From positions 189,010 to 253,009 of the forward strand of contig NZ_MSCP01000002.1 in the NCBI RefSeq assembly GCF_002954715.1: a DNA stretch of 64,000 nt, in the 5' to 3' direction. This DNA is from Aliivibrio sifiae. Lineage in GTDB: Bacteria > Pseudomonadota > Gammaproteobacteria > Enterobacterales > Vibrionaceae. Under the pieces are notes generated by a model, which worked only from the letters and a program-made list of their open reading frames with translations, had not been told where the DNA came from and did no database searches. This document shows positions 46,139-56,451 of the stretch, one piece after another (within the stretch, counting starts at the first letter, position 1; the number at the start of each line of letters is the position of its first letter). The position numbers and the translations under genes are program-made.

Positions 46139-47042
46139 TTATAAGACGCTACTATTAAGCTTAAATGCGAATCCAACAATTGCGATTACATTATCAAAAC
46201 AGGATGTTAAAGACTCATCACTTATTACTCAATGCCTAAAAGAAATTGATCATATATTCAGTACGAATAAAACGGTTAATGAGCTTATTATCGAGTCAGA
46301 AGTCCCGATCCTGTTAGCTCATTCGTTACCATCACTTTATAAGAATAGCTTGTCACGCCAAGGCTTTTATCAACAAGTGCAACCGTGGCATTTGCATACG
46401 CCTTCTACCCTATTTCCTTGGGTAGAGGTGCAATCATCATTGCAATATCGACATCATCCCGTTCGTCCTGAAATGCCTGCGGGGAAGGTGTACCAGCGTT
46501 ATGATCATAATATTGATGCGGAAATTAGCTTCAGATTGTTCGATCTCAACAAAGACATTGAGCGTTTTACTGCTTGGATGAATGATCCTAGAGTGGCAAA
46601 TTTCTGGGAGCAAGCGTGGAGTTATGAAAAACTTGCCGAGTTTATTAAAGAACGTTTAAGTGATGATCATATCATTCCGTTAATTGGTGAATTTAATGGC
46701 GAACCTTTTGGTTATGTTGAAGCGTATTGGGTTAGTGAGGATAGATTAAGTCCATATTATGATGTTCAACCTTATGACCGTGGCATCCATCTCTTAGTGG
46801 GTGAGCAGGCGTTTCGAGGCCCTGATTATTTCAATTGTTGGATGAGAGCTATTAGTCATTATCTGTTTGTGGATGATGTAAGAACTCAGCGCATTGTTTT
46901 AGAACCGAGAGCGGATAACCAGCGTTTATTTAATCGTATTCAAGAAGTTGGCTATAAAAAATGTTTCGAGTTTAATTTTCCTCACAAACGCTCGGCATTA
47001 ATGATGCTTGAACGAAAAGCCTTTTTTATGGAGCAATGTTGA
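46131..47042 (+). CDS. iucB: IucB, hydroxylysine acetyltransferase
   Basis: GNAT-type N-acetyltransferase that acetylates N6-hydroxylysine using acetyl-CoA, the second step of aerobactin synthesis. In the 303 residues, the C-terminal half carries the siderophore acetyltransferase pattern FTAWMNDPRVANFWEQAW, GEFNGEPFGYVEAYW, DRGIHLLVGEQAFRGPDYF and RIVLEPRADNQRLFN. The N-terminal part is less conserved. The ATG overlaps the end of iucA with AAGGATG in the preceding codons, and its TGA overlaps the iucC start, so it is translationally coupled on both sides. Confidence 0.93.
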   Translation: MFNYKTLLLSLNANPTIAITLSKQDVKDSSLITQCLKEIDHIFSTNKTVNELIIESEVPILLAHSLPSLYKNSLSRQGFYQQVQPWHLHTPSTLFPWVEVQSSLQYRHHPVRPEMPAGKVYQRYDHNIDAEISFRLFDLNKDIERFTAWMNDPRVANFWEQAWSYEKLAEFIKERLSDDHIIPLIGEFNGEPFGYVEAYWVSEDRLSPYYDVQPYDRGIHLLVGEQAFRGPDYFNCWMRAISHYLFVDDVRTQRIVLEPRADNQRLFNRIQEVGYKKCFEFNFPHKRSALMMLERKAFFMEQC

Positions 47043-48802
47043 TGGATCAAATAGCATTACATGCTCACTGGCCAGCGGCAAACCGGAAAATGGTAGCAAA
47101 GTTGATCAGTGAATTGGCGTATGAACAAGCGTTTACTATTGAAGAAAATAACGCTGAGTTTTCGTTCACTCCTTCTCAAGGTGTTGGATATTATTTCTCT
47201 GGTAAACGCAATATTTGGGGGCAAATTGTAATTGTTCCTACGTCATTAGAGCGTAGAACGAATGGGAGTCCGTCAGAGATAACAGCAACGCAATTTATGC
47301 GTGATATTCAATGTTTAATTGATATTACTGATGATGCATTAGCCGAACATTTTGAGGATCTTAATGCGACCTTACTTGGCGACTGCAAACTTGCATTACG
47401 TAAAGCCAACATGTCGGCAAAAGATCTTGCTTTTTTGTCGTGTGAACAGCAACAGCTTTTGTTTGATGGACATCCTAAATTTGCTTTTAATAAAGGACGA
47501 AGAGGATGGGGAAGTGATGATCTTGCATTATATGCGCCAGAATCTGAACGTGCTTTTCAATTAAGCTGGGTTGCGGTGCATCATTCTATTTTACAGAAAG
47601 CAACAAATCATAAAGTAGAGTGGGAAGAGTTAATTGAATCGGCGATTAATGGCACTGAATTGTATGAGATAGATGCGTTACTTTCGTCGTTTAATGTAGA
47701 TATTAGTAATTATATTTATGTCCCTGTCCATCCTTGGCAGTGGCGTCAAAAATTATCGATATTATTCGCACGAGAAATGGCAGAGAAAACGTTGGTCTAT
47801 TTAGGTGAGTTCGGTGATGAATTTCTGCCTCAGTTGTCAATTCGAACATTGAGTAACACCACAAGACCAGACAACTATGACATTAAATTACCTTTAACTA
47901 TTATGAATACCTCTTGTTATCGAGGTATTCCCGGACGCTATATTCTAGCTGGCCCAATGGCGTCTGATTGGCTTGATTCTATCTTTAAGTCAGACGAGTT
48001 GTTTATTAATAAGCAAGCAGAAGTATTGCAAGAACCTGCGGCTGGTTTTGTAGCTCAATCTGATTATAAATTATTGGTTGATGCGCCATATCGTTATCAT
48101 GAGTTGCTTGGTGTGATATGGCGAGAATCTGCCCAATCTAAACTTTCTCATAATGAAACGGCAATTTTAATGGCGGCATTGATGGAGTCGGATGAAGAAG
48201 GGACTCCATTAATTTCGGAGTACATTACTGCGTCAGGGTTATCAATAGAAGAGTGGCTAAATAAGCTCTTTGATGCGGTGGTTATTCCTTATTATCACTT
48301 ACTTTGTAAATACGGGGTTTCTTTAATTGCTCACGGGCAAAACGTGACGTTAGTGATGGAAAATGCTCAACCCAAACGAATTTTATTAAAGGATTTTCAA
48401 GGGGATATGCGTTTAATTGAACGAGATATTCCAGAACAAGAAGGCTTGGCTCCTTTGATAAAGGAGGTCACAGTCTCTCTGCCTGAAGAGCTGATTATTC
48501 ATGATTTACAAACTGGACACTTTGTTACGGTACTTCGCTTTATTTCACCACTGGTTGAAAAATTAGGTTTATCTGAAATCGATTTTTATCAATTGCTTGG
48601 ATTACGAATTAAAGCGTATGTAAAAGAAAATCCTGATTATCAAGATAGGTTTGAACGCTTAAATTTGTTTAAACCAAGAATATTGCGTATTGGGCTTAAT
48701 CTTGCCAAGTTTAGGCACAGTACTGACTCTAGTGCATCTCGTATGCTTCCTGATATGGATGACCTATTAGATAACCCCTTATATATGGCATTAAATAAAT
48801 AA
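47042..48802 (+). CDS. iucC: IucC, aerobactin synthetase
   Basis: Second NIS synthetase, adding the second N6-acetyl-N6-hydroxylysine to complete aerobactin. Signatures parallel IucA: FDGHPKFAFNKGRRGW, VHPWQWRQKLS, STRTLSNTT-like SIRTLSNTTRPDNYDIKLP and the C-terminal VSLIAHGQNVTLVM with LLKDFQGD. The frame opens at ATG 47036, but GGAG is correctly spaced only for ATG 47042, which overlaps the iucB stop in TGATG. I use 47042. Length 586 fits the family. Confidence 0.94.
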   Translation: MDQIALHAHWPAANRKMVAKLISELAYEQAFTIEENNAEFSFTPSQGVGYYFSGKRNIWGQIVIVPTSLERRTNGSPSEITATQFMRDIQCLIDITDDALAEHFEDLNATLLGDCKLALRKANMSAKDLAFLSCEQQQLLFDGHPKFAFNKGRRGWGSDDLALYAPESERAFQLSWVAVHHSILQKATNHKVEWEELIESAINGTELYEIDALLSSFNVDISNYIYVPVHPWQWRQKLSILFAREMAEKTLVYLGEFGDEFLPQLSIRTLSNTTRPDNYDIKLPLTIMNTSCYRGIPGRYILAGPMASDWLDSIFKSDELFINKQAEVLQEPAAGFVAQSDYKLLVDAPYRYHELLGVIWRESAQSKLSHNETAILMAALMESDEEGTPLISEYITASGLSIEEWLNKLFDAVVIPYYHLLCKYGVSLIAHGQNVTLVMENAQPKRILLKDFQGDMRLIERDIPEQEGLAPLIKEVTVSLPEELIIHDLQTGHFVTVLRFISPLVEKLGLSEIDFYQLLGLRIKAYVKENPDYQDRFERLNLFKPRILRIGLNLAKFRHSTDSSASRMLPDMDDLLDNPLYMALNK

Positions 48803-48829
48803 CAATAATATTAAATGGAGAATAATAAC

Positions 48830-50128
48830 ATGACTATCAGATTGGATTTGGCAGGTATCGGTGTAGGACCGTTTAACCTGAGCGTGGCTTCTCTTTTAGA
48901 GCCTAAAAAACAAATCAAAGCGACGTTTTTTGAGAGCCGAGATTCTTTTGCTTGGCACCCTGGTTTACTACTTGATAACACCAATATGCAAACCATGTTT
49001 TTAAAGGATTTAGTCAGTGCAGTATGCCCTGAAAGCTCTTATTCATTCTTATCTTACTTGGTTAAAAACAAAAAGTTTTATCGATTTTTATCAGCCGAGC
49101 TTAGTTGTATTAGCCGTCATGAGTTTTCTGATTACTTATCTTGGGTTGCTCAACAACTTAGTAATGTTCAGTTTTCTACTGAAGTTGAACAGGTCGAATT
49201 TAATGGTGATAGTTTTGAAATTCAAACGAACAATGGAATATACGAAGCGCAGAACCTTTGTATAGGAACAGGTAAAGTACCTTTCATTCCTGAATGCGCA
49301 ATTCCTCATATAGGACCAAGCGTTTTTCATGCGGCTGAAATGGGATTGCGTGATCGTGATTTTACCGGAAAAAGAGTCATGATCGTCGGTGGTGGACAAA
49401 GTGGTGCTGATATTTTCTTAAATGTATTACGTGAAAAGTGGGGTAAGGCAGCTTCATTAGATTGGGTTTCTCGTCGTTCTAATTTCCAGCCTCTTGATGA
49501 AGCCTCATTTACTAATGAATTCTTCACTCCTGATTATGTAAATGCGTTTGTTCAGCTTAACCCTGAAGTAAAGCACTCAGAGGTTACTGCTCAGAAATTG
49601 ACATCAGATGGCATAACTCAATTAGCGTTATTGGATATCTATCGAGAGCTATATCACCGTTTTGATGTGATGAAAGAAGACAAATGGGTGCGTTTATTAC
49701 CACATCGAACGATGGATAAATTAGAACAAGCAGCATCAGGTTTTTCTCTTGAAGTACAAAATGCGTTAAGTCAAAAGTCAGAAATACATCAAGCGGATAT
49801 TGTTATTTTAGCAACGGGATTCAAGTCCCCTTATCCTGCTTGTTTAAACTCAATCCTTCCTCTATTGGATTTAGATAACGAGGGGCGTTATCAACTTACG
49901 CCTGACTTTGAATTGAAATGGAAAGGCAGCAAGAAAAATAAGATATTTGCCGTGAATGCGGGCATGCACAGCCATGGCATTGCCGAACCTCAACTCAGTT
50001 TAATGGCGTGGCGAAGTGCCAGTATTATCAATCGATTATCAGAAAAAGAGATATACGACATTACTTCTGATAAAGGGATGATTGATTGGATTTCTGAATC
50101 GGTTGTTGATGAATTAGTAAATGCTTAG
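48830..50128 (+). CDS. iucD: IucD, L-lysine N6-monooxygenase
   Basis: FAD- and NADPH-dependent hydroxylase that starts aerobactin synthesis from lysine. Motifs are the FAD-binding LAGIGVGPFNLS at the start, the NADPH-binding VMIVGGGQSGADIF, and LATGF (ILATGFKSPYP), the hallmark of ornithine/lysine N-hydroxylases. The frame opens at ATG 48815, but GGAG is placed for ATG 48830, which also yields the usual MTIRLDLAGIG opening. It is the fourth gene of the operon, with a gap of 27 bases after iucC. Confidence 0.94.
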   Translation: MTIRLDLAGIGVGPFNLSVASLLEPKKQIKATFFESRDSFAWHPGLLLDNTNMQTMFLKDLVSAVCPESSYSFLSYLVKNKKFYRFLSAELSCISRHEFSDYLSWVAQQLSNVQFSTEVEQVEFNGDSFEIQTNNGIYEAQNLCIGTGKVPFIPECAIPHIGPSVFHAAEMGLRDRDFTGKRVMIVGGGQSGADIFLNVLREKWGKAASLDWVSRRSNFQPLDEASFTNEFFTPDYVNAFVQLNPEVKHSEVTAQKLTSDGITQLALLDIYRELYHRFDVMKEDKWVRLLPHRTMDKLEQAASGFSLEVQNALSQKSEIHQADIVILATGFKSPYPACLNSILPLLDLDNEGRYQLTPDFELKWKGSKKNKIFAVNAGMHSHGIAEPQLSLMAWRSASIINRLSEKEIYDITSDKGMIDWISESVVDELVNA

Positions 50129-50189
50129 TTTGGTAAGTAAATCGACACTTATTTTTTAATCAATATTATTTTTTAATTAACAAATAGTT

Positions 50190-50216
50190 GAATACGGATT
50201 TTTATCATTCGTATTC
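50190..50216 (+). promoter_or_regulatory. Hairpin between iucD and iutA
   Basis: GAATACG (50190-50196) and CGTATTC (50210-50216) with an AT-rich loop, 38 bases before the iutA start. It could partly terminate the iuc transcript or stabilise the receptor message. No second Fur box is evident here. Confidence 0.35.
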
Positions 50217-50253
50217 ATTTAAGTGCAACATCAATATAAAAAAGAGAACATAA

Positions 50254-52425
50254 ATGAACGTTAAAAAAGGGAATTATCCGCTCACATTAGTGGCTATCGC
50301 AGTGGCAGCAGCAACCACTTTTGTATCAGTATCGGCTCAAGCAGAAGCGTATAAAAATACAGAAGAAACCATGGTGGTGGTATCAAGCCGTACGCCCAAA
50401 GCAATCAGTGAGATCCCAGGAACAGTTTGGTTTGTTGACTCCGAACAAATTGAACAAGAATACCGTGGTGGTAAAACACTGGGTGAAATTTTAGCAACAA
50501 CCATTCCATCATTAGATGTGAGTAGTGGTGCAAGAACCAACTACGGTCAGAACTTACGTGGTCGTGCAATGCTCGTTATGATTGATGGAGTCTCACTTCA
50601 ATCATCTCGCCCAATTAGTCGCCAATTAGATGCGATTGACCCATTTAATATTGAACGTATTGAAGTACTTTCTGGGGCAACCTCTATTTATGGTGCTGGT
50701 GCGACTGGTGGTGTGATAAACATCATTACCAAAAAATCAGACAGTGATGAATTGCAATTTGAAAGTTATGTTAGTGGCACGACTGGATTGAATGGTGGTG
50801 ATGACTTTGATTACAAAGTGGCACAATCTATCTCTGGTGGAACAGAGAATGTAGCAGCGAGAGTATCAGCGGTTTATACCGAAACACAAGGCTATTATGA
50901 TAGTGAAGGCGATATCATTACACCTGATATCTCTCAAGGTTCATTGCAATATAATAAAACAATAGATCTACAAAGTACGGTTGATGTTTCGATTTCTGAT
51001 ACTAAAAATATTAACTTTTTAGCGCAATATTACGATAGTCAGCAAGACTCACCCTACGGTCTTTATATTAAAAATTATAAGTTTATTGATGTACGAAAAG
51101 GCTTCGAATCTGATCGCCAACACGGTACAGAGCGTATCATGCTAAGTGCTGCTTATAGCGATTCTGAATTTCTGAACCATCAACTTGTAGTTGAAGCGTC
51201 TTATCGAAAAGAAGATCAAACCTATACACCATACTACCAAGGTGCTTCACAGCAAACGACGGATGTTATCTCTTTAAAAACCGCTCTAGCTAAATCGTTT
51301 GGTAAAGTGAATTTGGTTTACGGTGTGGACGCTTACATGGATAAGTTTGATAGTAATCAAGCGTTATTTGATCCTACGATTGCTAACAATTCAGGTAATT
51401 TAGTTAATAAAACCTATGCTGAAATTGGACGTTATCCTGGGGTTGAAGTTGGTTCTGTCGCCGGTTTTATTCAAGCTGATATGGATATTACGGATGACTG
51501 GTCAATTCAAGGGGGCTATCGCTACCAATATATGAATAATAAGATCGATGATTTTGTTGATTATAAAATTCAAAAGAATATTGCAAAAGGTAAGGGATCT
51601 TCTGCTGATGAGGTCCCTGGAGGAGAAACTAATTATTCTGTAGGCTTATTTAATATAGGTACTATCTATAAACTCACTTCTGATTCACAAGTGTGGGCAA
51701 GTTTCTCGCAAGGGTTCGATCTTGCTGATCCTGCGAAATATTATGGACAAGGAAGTTATTCAGCGGTTGATGCCAATGGACATTATGCGCTTCAAGATAG
51801 CATCAATGTATCTGGTTCAAAAATGTCAGGGATTAAAACCAATAGTTATGAAATTGGTTTTAGAACTGAACAAGATGCATTAAGTTTTCAAACAGCAGCG
51901 TATTTTTCACAATCGGATAAATCGGTTAAATACAATAAGCAGACATTGCTAATTGAAGATGTTGATAATGAAAAACGTGTCTATGGTGCAGAAGCATTAG
52001 TTTCTTATTGGGTGATGGATAACATTCAACTAGGGGCTTCAGGTCATTATGTTATTTCAGAGCTTCAAACTGACGGTAAGTGGGACGATTTAAGTGCGGG
52101 TGAAGCAAGTACATCAAAAGCCAGTTCATGGGTAGGATGGTATGAATCCGATCTTGCGCTTAAAGTTCAAAGCCAGACGATGTTTGATTATAAAGATGCG
52201 GATGATAACGAATTATCTGGTTATACCGTGTTTGATTTAGTTGGTAGTTATGAGTTACCAGTGGGTAGTTTAGGGTTTGGTATTCAAAATTTATTTAATA
52301 AAGACTATACAACGGCATGGGGCCAACGAGCTCAAATTCTATATTCTAGCCATTATGATGCAGCGGCTTATGATTACAAAGGCCGTGGACGAACCTATAC
52401 GCTTAATTACCAAGTTAAATATTAA
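50254..52425 (+). CDS. iutA: IutA, ferric aerobactin TonB-dependent receptor
   Basis: Outer-membrane receptor of 723 residues. A signal peptide of about 31 residues ends in SVSAQA. A TonB-box-like stretch (EETMVVVSSRTPK) follows, then the plug domain (GGKTLGEILATTIPSLDVS, NLRGRAMLVMIDGVSLQ, IERIEVLSGATSIYGAGATGG). The 22-strand barrel ends with the C-terminal aromatic signature YTLNYQVKY. AAGAGA precedes the ATG. It lies 125 bases after iucD in the classic iucABCD-iutA order; I see no separate Fur box, so it probably shares the iuc promoter. Its job is energised uptake of ferric aerobactin across the outer membrane. Confidence 0.93.
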   Translation: MNVKKGNYPLTLVAIAVAAATTFVSVSAQAEAYKNTEETMVVVSSRTPKAISEIPGTVWFVDSEQIEQEYRGGKTLGEILATTIPSLDVSSGARTNYGQNLRGRAMLVMIDGVSLQSSRPISRQLDAIDPFNIERIEVLSGATSIYGAGATGGVINIITKKSDSDELQFESYVSGTTGLNGGDDFDYKVAQSISGGTENVAARVSAVYTETQGYYDSEGDIITPDISQGSLQYNKTIDLQSTVDVSISDTKNINFLAQYYDSQQDSPYGLYIKNYKFIDVRKGFESDRQHGTERIMLSAAYSDSEFLNHQLVVEASYRKEDQTYTPYYQGASQQTTDVISLKTALAKSFGKVNLVYGVDAYMDKFDSNQALFDPTIANNSGNLVNKTYAEIGRYPGVEVGSVAGFIQADMDITDDWSIQGGYRYQYMNNKIDDFVDYKIQKNIAKGKGSSADEVPGGETNYSVGLFNIGTIYKLTSDSQVWASFSQGFDLADPAKYYGQGSYSAVDANGHYALQDSINVSGSKMSGIKTNSYEIGFRTEQDALSFQTAAYFSQSDKSVKYNKQTLLIEDVDNEKRVYGAEALVSYWVMDNIQLGASGHYVISELQTDGKWDDLSAGEASTSKASSWVGWYESDLALKVQSQTMFDYKDADDNELSGYTVFDLVGSYELPVGSLGFGIQNLFNKDYTTAWGQRAQILYSSHYDAAAYDYKGRGRTYTLNYQVKY

Positions 52426-52459
52426 TATTTAGTTACCTCTACATTTTATATTGCAATTA

Positions 52460-52494
52460 AATAAGACTATTTCGTAAGAGGTAGTCTTATTTTT
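52460..52494 (+). terminator. Terminator of the aerobactin operon
   Basis: AATAAGACTA (52460-52469) and TAGTCTTATT (52482-52491) followed by TTT, 35 bases after the iutA stop. Confidence 0.8.
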
Positions 52495-52618
52495 CATTAA
52501 TACTGCCGAATGTGCCCATACATTTATAATAAAGTTAGGTATGATTGAAAAATAAACATTTATTTGTAAGATGCGGATATATTTAGATAATTATCAATTA
52601 GACAAGGAAGAAAGAATA

Positions 52619-53542
52619 ATGACATATGATACGTTAATAACAATTGGGGTACTGGTATTTCTGGTACTCATATTAATTGCACTTGGTGTAAAAACCGTTC
52701 CTCAAGGTCACAATTGGACAGTAGAACGATTTGGTCGATATACACAGACGCTACAACCCGGTTTGAATTTGATCATTCCATTTATTGATACGATTGGTCA
52801 AAAAATAAACATGATGGAGCAGGTATTAGATATTCCTGCACAAGAAGTGATTTCAAAAGATAACGCCAATGTAACGATCGATGCCGTGTGTTTTGTGCAA
52901 GTGGTTGATGCTGCAAAAGCGGCTTATGAGGTGAGTGATCTTCAACATGCTATTCGTAATTTAACATTAACGAACATGCGTACTGTGTTGGGCTCTATGG
53001 AGCTTGATGAAATGCTAAGCCAGCGTGACATGATCAACGTGAAACTATTGGCTATTGTCGATGCGGCAACCAACCCGTGGGGCGTAAAAGTCACGCGTAT
53101 TGAGATTAAAGATGTGCAACCACCAGCGGATCTAACTGCGGCGATGAATGCTCAAATGAAGGCGGAACGTAACAAGCGTGCTGATGTTTTAGAAGCGGAA
53201 GGGGTACGTCAAGCAGAGATCCTAAAAGCAGAAGGCCATAAACAAGCATCAGTACTAAAAGCTGAAGGTGATAAGCAAGCGGCAATTCTTCAAGCTGAGG
53301 CTCGAGAACGTGCGGCTGAAGCAGAAGCCAATGCAACAAGAATGGTATCAGAAGCGATTTCTAAAGGTGATATGCAAGCCGTAAATTACTTTATTGCGCA
53401 AGGTTATACCGAGGCACTAAAATCAATAGGGCAAGCAGAAAACAGCAAGATTATTATGCTGCCTCTAGAAGCATCGGGCTTAATGGGATCAGTTGCAGGT
53501 ATTGCTGAAATGTTTAAAGTAGACAAAGAGGGTTCTAAATAG
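52619..53542 (+). CDS. qmcA: QmcA-like SPFH/band 7 membrane protein
   Basis: Stomatin/prohibitin-type protein of 307 residues anchored by one N-terminal helix ([19 protein letters not shown]). The SPFH domain covers about 25-190 ([29 protein letters not shown]). An Ala/Glu/Lys-rich coiled coil follows, with repeated LKAEG(H/D)KQA units, then a C-terminal region ending [15 protein letters not shown]. Such proteins form large ring assemblies and scaffold membrane protein quality control. The frame is open to 52571, but AAGGAAG is placed for ATG 52619. The NfeD partner follows ten bases later, the typical pairing. Confidence 0.9.
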   Translation: MTYDTLITIGVLVFLVLILIALGVKTVPQGHNWTVERFGRYTQTLQPGLNLIIPFIDTIGQKINMMEQVLDIPAQEVISKDNANVTIDAVCFVQVVDAAKAAYEVSDLQHAIRNLTLTNMRTVLGSMELDEMLSQRDMINVKLLAIVDAATNPWGVKVTRIEIKDVQPPADLTAAMNAQMKAERNKRADVLEAEGVRQAEILKAEGHKQASVLKAEGDKQAAILQAEARERAAEAEANATRMVSEAISKGDMQAVNYFIAQGYTEALKSIGQAENSKIIMLPLEASGLMGSVAGIAEMFKVDKEGSK

Positions 53543-53551
53543 GAGTTCATA

Positions 53552-54004
53552 ATGGAATTTTTTGAACAAATGAATCACTGGCATTGGTTAACTCTTGGTT
53601 TATTACTACTTGCTGGTGAGTTACTAGGAACTGCGGGTTACTTTTTGTGGATAGGACTATCCGCCGTAACTGTCGGTGTATTGTATGCCGTTATTCCACT
53701 CAGTTGGCAATTGCAGTGGGTGAGTTTTGCTGTATTTTCTCTTTTTGCAACGTGGTTGTGGTGGAGATATCAGCATAAAAAAGATGAAACCTCGGATGCT
53801 AAGCGAGCATTGAACCAAAAAGATAAGCAATTAATTGGACAAACTTCTCGTTTGGAAGAAGACATTATTGCCGGTTCTTGTCGAATTGTTTTAGGTGATA
53901 CCACTTGGTCTGCAAAAAGTTTTCAAGATATTCCAAAGGGTACGCTAGTCCATGTTGTGTCTGTTGACGGTATTATTTTGACGATTGAGCCAATCAAGAA
54001 ATAA
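53552..54004 (+). CDS. NfeD-family membrane protein (YbbL-like)
   Basis: Short NfeD protein of 150 residues: two or three hydrophobic helices (about 12-70), then a soluble OB-fold domain (about 90-150) with GQTSRLEEDIIAGSCRIVLGDTTWSA and GTLVHVVSVDGIILTIEPI. NfeD proteins are encoded beside SPFH proteins, as here, and are thought to modulate their assemblies. AGGAG precedes the ATG. Its last codons and the terminator after it have been duplicated downstream, at about 56119-56240. Confidence 0.88.
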   Translation: MEFFEQMNHWHWLTLGLLLLAGELLGTAGYFLWIGLSAVTVGVLYAVIPLSWQLQWVSFAVFSLFATWLWWRYQHKKDETSDAKRALNQKDKQLIGQTSRLEEDIIAGSCRIVLGDTTWSAKSFQDIPKGTLVHVVSVDGIILTIEPIKK

Positions 54005-54023
54005 ATTAACATTATATTAAATT

Positions 54024-54073
54024 AAAATGAGTAATTGATTAGCGCAATGCGTTAGTGAATTGCTCATTTTTTA
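54024..54073 (+). terminator. Terminator of qmcA-nfeD
   Basis: AAAATGAG (54024-54031) and CTCATTTT (54063-54070), with AATT inner pairs, then TT. A diverged copy lies at 56184-56229. Confidence 0.75.
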
Positions 54074-54287
54074 CATCTGCCATTCGAATGTTGATAACTC
54101 CTTTTTCTTACTAACTTTTTGTTGTGATTTTTAACGTACCGCACGTTATAAATTAGTGTGATTTTTGTGGTTTTTTATTTCATGTTTTTGAGATCCGGCC
54201 GATATAGATTCAAAGCGTTAAAAATTATTCTTATTATCGTAAATACTCATGGAACGAGTCATTAATAATTAGTTAAAGGTGTAAAGC

Positions 54288-55913
54288 ATGAGTTACAAAA
54301 ATTTAGCAGTAAGAAAGAAAATTGCCGTTGTTTTTTCTGGCATTGGATTAGTGATGATCGCGTTTGGCTTTTTCTTATTGCAAGAATTAAACAAAGTAGA
54401 AGCAGAGGTGATTAACTTTACTGACTCTACTGTACCAAGTGTGTTATCTGTTGAAGACGTATATTTTGAGATGAATGCTTATCGTCGAAATCAATATGCG
54501 GCTTTAACCTATCAAGAAAAAGATCTTCCTGGTTTATTGTCTATTTTGTCTTCACAAAAAAATGATATCAAAGTTGATCTTGCAAAGTACGAAGCGACAG
54601 TAGCAAGTGCTGATGAGCGTCGTGTATTTGATCGTGTTAATAATGGTTGGAAAGAATACTTACGTCTTTTAAATGGTTTTACTCAAAAAATTAGTGATGG
54701 TGAGAGATCTTTAGCTCAAGCTGAGTTAGTTGATTCATTCCGTCAATTTGAAGAAGTTGGTGCTGCAATGGATAAATTAGTTGAAGCGAACCTAGGATTT
54801 GTAGCAGACAATCGAACTTCAATTATGGGCAGTGTAAATAACGTAACAATGGCAACTAAAGTGTCATTTACTGCTTTAATCGCATTCATGATTTTCATTA
54901 CTTTCTTCTTAGCACGCCAAATTTGTCGTCCTCTAAATTTAGTGGTTGAACAGTCTAAAGCGATTGCTGCTGGTGATTTAACTTTCCGTCTTCAACGTGA
55001 AGAGATTGGTAATGATGAGCTAGGTGAATTAGCTGATACTAATATTGAAATGCAAAACCAATTACGTGAGCTTATTGAAGATACTATTTCAGCGGTAACT
55101 CAGTTATCAGCAGCAGTAGAAGAAATGAGTGCGATTTCAGAGCAATCTGCGCGTGGTATGCAACAGCAACAATCTGACATTACAACGGTAGCCGCTGCAA
55201 TGGAAGAAATGAAAGCAACGGTAGCAGAAGTTGCTAACAATACTGAAATGGCCTCTGCGTCGGCTCTAGAAGCGTCTGAAGAAGCAAAACAAGGCAACCA
55301 AGACGTTCAATCTAACATTGAACAAATTCAAGTGGTTTCTCGTGATATCGAACAAGCAGGTGAATTGGTTGAAGAGTTAGAGCGTGAATCTAACAACATC
55401 AGTGTTGTGGTTGAAGTTATTCGTGGTATTGCTGATCAAACAAACTTATTAGCATTGAATGCAGCAATTGAAGCGGCACGTGCTGGTGAGCAGGGTCGTG
55501 GTTTTGCCGTGGTTGCGGATGAAGTTCGTTCTCTTGCGGGCCGTACTCAATCATCAACGACAGAAATTGTTGAAATTATCGAGAAACTTCAAGCAAGTGC
55601 GACACATGCAAAAGCAGCAACCGATCAAAGTTGTTCTAAAATCCGTATCTGTGTAGAGCAAAGTGTTCAAACGGGTAATTCAATCCAAATGATTGAAGAA
55701 ACGATGATGAAGGTAACAGATACAAGTATTCAAATTGCGAGTGCATGTAGCCAACAAGACTCAGTAACAGAAGAACTTGGTCGTAATATTCAGAGCATGA
55801 GTTTATCTGCAAGTGAAGTGGCATTAGGGGCTGATCAAACAGCACAATCTAGTGTTGAGCTAGCGCAATTAGCGACAACGCTACAAACGTCTTTATCACG
55901 CTTTAAAGTGTAA
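54288..55913 (+). CDS. Methyl-accepting chemotaxis protein, copy 1
   Basis: Inner-membrane chemoreceptor of 541 residues. One helix near 11-30 starts a four-helix-bundle periplasmic sensor (4HB_MCP type, about 31-190). A second helix (about 190-210) leads to a HAMP domain ([22 protein letters not shown]) and a long cytoplasmic coiled coil. Its tip bears the conserved hairpin [23 protein letters not shown]. There is no C-terminal pentapeptide tether for CheR. AAAGG precedes the ATG. It is the ancestral-position member of a tandem pair with its own terminator. The ligand is unknown. Confidence 0.92.
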   Translation: MSYKNLAVRKKIAVVFSGIGLVMIAFGFFLLQELNKVEAEVINFTDSTVPSVLSVEDVYFEMNAYRRNQYAALTYQEKDLPGLLSILSSQKNDIKVDLAKYEATVASADERRVFDRVNNGWKEYLRLLNGFTQKISDGERSLAQAELVDSFRQFEEVGAAMDKLVEANLGFVADNRTSIMGSVNNVTMATKVSFTALIAFMIFITFFLARQICRPLNLVVEQSKAIAAGDLTFRLQREEIGNDELGELADTNIEMQNQLRELIEDTISAVTQLSAAVEEMSAISEQSARGMQQQQSDITTVAAAMEEMKATVAEVANNTEMASASALEASEEAKQGNQDVQSNIEQIQVVSRDIEQAGELVEELERESNNISVVVEVIRGIADQTNLLALNAAIEAARAGEQGRGFAVVADEVRSLAGRTQSSTTEIVEIIEKLQASATHAKAATDQSCSKIRICVEQSVQTGNSIQMIEETMMKVTDTSIQIASACSQQDSVTEELGRNIQSMSLSASEVALGADQTAQSSVELAQLATTLQTSLSRFKV

Positions 55914-55950
55914 TAAAAACGGCGTTAAACCAGTATTGGTATAACTAAGA

Positions 55951-55977
55951 AAGGAGATCATTAGATCTCCTTTTTTT
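55951..55977 (+). terminator. Terminator of chemoreceptor copy 1
   Basis: AAGGAGATC (55951-55959) and GATCTCCTT (55964-55972) with loop ATTA and a T run to 55977. Confidence 0.88.
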
Positions 55978-56118
55978 GTATCGAAAGTAAATTATTTAGA
56001 ATGAGTATCACGCTTGATTTTTAAGTGTAATGACATTTTGATGATATTTAGTGGTCAAACATCATTATTTGAAGAAAAAATTAAAATTTATTTTACTGAG
56101 TTATCGTCTTATTAATGA

Positions 56119-56163
56119 TCTATTGGCGGTATTATTTTGACTGTTGAGCTAACTAGAAAGTAA
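56119..56163 (+). pseudogene. Duplicated 3' remnant of nfeD
   Basis: The stretch resembles nfeD codons for SVDGIILTIEPIKK at 53959-54004: TATTGGCGGTATTATTTTGA here against TGTTGACGGTATTATTTTGA there, ending AAAGTAAATT against AAATAAATT. No start or upstream coding sequence accompanies it, so it is a passenger fragment of the segmental duplication, not a working gene. Confidence 0.75.
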
Positions 56164-56451
56164 ATTGTGATGCTTTTCAAAATAAAATGAGTAATTAATT
56201 AACCTAATAAATCACAGCTTACTCATTTTATCACATCTTTAATTTAGCAATGGTTTGCTATCTCTATTTTAATCACAATGCATTGTTTGTATTTACATTT
56301 TGGCTGGTTATAAAATTATGTGACTTTTATAGGTTTTTATTTTATTTTCTCGTCGATTTGTCGTTATAAGGCAAAAAGAGTTAAGCAAATTTCTCTATAA
56401 AATAACACTCATGGATGAGTTATTAAGAACTATCTAAAGGTTGTCAAAGAC
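56164..56451. other. Leader of chemoreceptor copy 2
   Basis: Contains the duplicated hairpin AAAATGAG (56184-56191) with CTCATTTT (56222-56229), then AT-rich promoter DNA parallel to that before copy 1. No ORF. Confidence 0.5.
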
